Source: G965115915 sp965115915 (GTDB lineage: Bacteria; Pseudomonadota; Gammaproteobacteria; Eutrophobiales; Eutrophobiaceae). From it: a stretch of 64,000 nucleotides of DNA. Under the pieces are notes generated by a model. It ran no database searches, was not told the DNA's origin, and worked only from the letters and a program-made list of their open reading frames with translations. Every line of letters begins with the position of its first letter. Position 1 is the first letter of the stretch. Below, piece by piece: positions 63,356 through 64,000 of the stretch. A program made the translations under genes and the position numbers. The stretch covers positions 1,612,001 through 1,676,000 of the forward strand of contig OZ220483.1 of assembly GCA_965115915.1 (NCBI GenBank). Direction: 5' to 3'.

Positions 63356-64000
63356 CGGAGTCCACCACCTCTGAACTCGTATTCCAGTTCAGCCGAATTG
63401 GGCACTACCCGCAACACATTGCCCAGTGCTATGGCTTGTGTGATGGCAGTCAATCCACCGGTACTGTGCAGTTCAAAACTGACGCTGTCCTGCGCAAAAT
63501 CACTGGCCATCAACACTGTCACGGAATTGAGTCGGGACAGATAGCGGCTCAGTGTCGCGTAGTCGTTCAAACTCTTTATCCCGTGCACCGTCAGAAACAG
63601 GATATCCTCTCCCTTGATACGGAGGTCCGCGGCATAGTGACGGGCAACATGATCCACAAATTGCTCTACCCCCTCCTCCAGTGCTATCGCCCGATCCTCC
63701 GACTCACTATGCCAAAACAATGTCTGCTGCTGCATCAAAAGCCCCCAGTCCACCTTCCACAGGTCTGCCGTCAGTTTTCGCAGTATGCCATAAAGGACCA
63801 TGTTCGCCGGGTAACGTGCCGAAGCACGCAATAACTGTTCCGTATTCCGGTAGCGGATATCGTCTGGTCGGACAGCCTCCTTGTCCTCCAGATCAAGCAG
63901 GGGATAGGTAAACTCCATGCCACGATTCCGAATGGCGCCATCCAGTGTGCCAATATAACCCTCGGCCTCTTCCATACCCAGTATGCGTTCCCCTTCGCCG
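63352..64000 (-). CDS. DUF2066 domain-containing protein, 5' end cut by window edge
   Basis: The frame enters from the right edge (codons read GEGERILG before the first visible ATG at 63975) and ends at 63352, giving about 216 C-terminal residues. GERILGMEEAEGYIG and the later alternating helices and strands fit the DUF2066 family that precedes perM-hda and follows purM in gammaproteobacteria. These are probably envelope proteins of unknown function. The stop overlaps the start of the transporter gene. Confidence 0.82.
   Translation of the reverse strand, partial: GEGERILGMEEAEGYIGTLDGAIRNRGMEFTYPLLDLEDKEAVRPDDIRYRNTEQLLRASARYPANMVLYGILRKLTADLWKVDWGLLMQQQTLFWHSESEDRAIALEEGVEQFVDHVARHYAADLRIKGEDILFLTVHGIKSLNDYATLSRYLSRLNSVTVLMASDFAQDSVSFELHSTGGLTAITQAIALGNVLRVVPNSAELEYEFRGGGLR

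Overview
The window is a continuous, gene-dense piece of a gammaproteobacterial chromosome. The evidence is the set of conserved gene neighbourhoods: dolP-yraN-lpoA divergent from rsmI; hemC-hemD-hemX-hemY; gshB-tonB-ruvX-pyrR-pyrB-pyrC'; pilT-pilU with yggS-proC; coaBC-algC-argB; gcvR-bcp-dapA-bamC; yfgM-bamB-der; atpI-B-E-F-H-A-G-D-C; rplM-rpsI; and DUF2066-perM-hda. The order gshB-tonB-ruvX-pyrRBC' and the pairs coaBC/algC/argB and amgK/murU resemble Pseudomonas and the purple-sulfur/sulfur-oxidising gammaproteobacteria more than enterics. I cannot name a genus. No phage, insertion sequence, rRNA operon or CRISPR array is visible.

Layout. 1-5.8 kb: truncated DUF255 thioredoxin protein, dolP, yraN, lpoA (minus), rsmI (plus). 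5.8-7.4 kb: beta-propeller lipoprotein and OsmC protein. 7.4-10.6 kb: the only obviously accessory stretch, with an orphan DUF262/DUF1524 (GmrSD-type) nuclease, a gene-poor segment with several perfect hairpins, and an orphan ParA ATPase. 10.7-14.8 kb: hemYXDC. 14.8-20.9 kb: glutathione synthase, TonB-like protein, RuvX and pyrimidine genes, including a catalytically dead dihydroorotase and a PyrK-like iron-sulfur flavoprotein. 21-25.5 kb: membrane glycosyltransferase coupled to three PilT-family ATPases. 25.7-28 kb: yggS, proC, pyrE. 28-29.3 kb: two uncharacterised genes. 29.3-35.1 kb: argB, a membrane-anchored AlgC fusion, coaBC, radC. 35.1-42 kb: msbA, then a peptidoglycan-recycling cluster (amgK, WecA/MraY-type transferase, murU, lytic transglycosylase with two solute-binding domains). 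42.2-46.2 kb: queC, gcvR-like, bcp, dapA, bamC. 46.2-49.8 kb: der, bamB, yfgM. 50.1-58 kb: coq7 and the complete F1Fo ATP synthase operon. 58-64 kb: tRNA-Gln, rpsI, rplM, proS, wrbA, hda, AI-2E/PerM transporter and a truncated DUF2066 gene.

Functionally the window is mostly housekeeping: envelope assembly (LpoA, DolP, BamB, BamC, MsbA, transglycosylase), cell-wall recycling, tetrapyrrole and pyrimidine synthesis, energy conservation and translation. Several conserved clusters each lack one usual member (diaA, yqgE, dut, hisS), and short in-frame or frame-shifting tandem duplications recur at gene ends. The most interesting non-housekeeping material is the GmrSD/ParA island with its hairpins, the AlgC sensor-like fusion with a repeated Thr/Asp/Glu linker motif, the amgK-murU cluster with an inserted lipid-carrier transferase, and the three retraction ATPases coupled to a GtrA-type glycosyltransferase.
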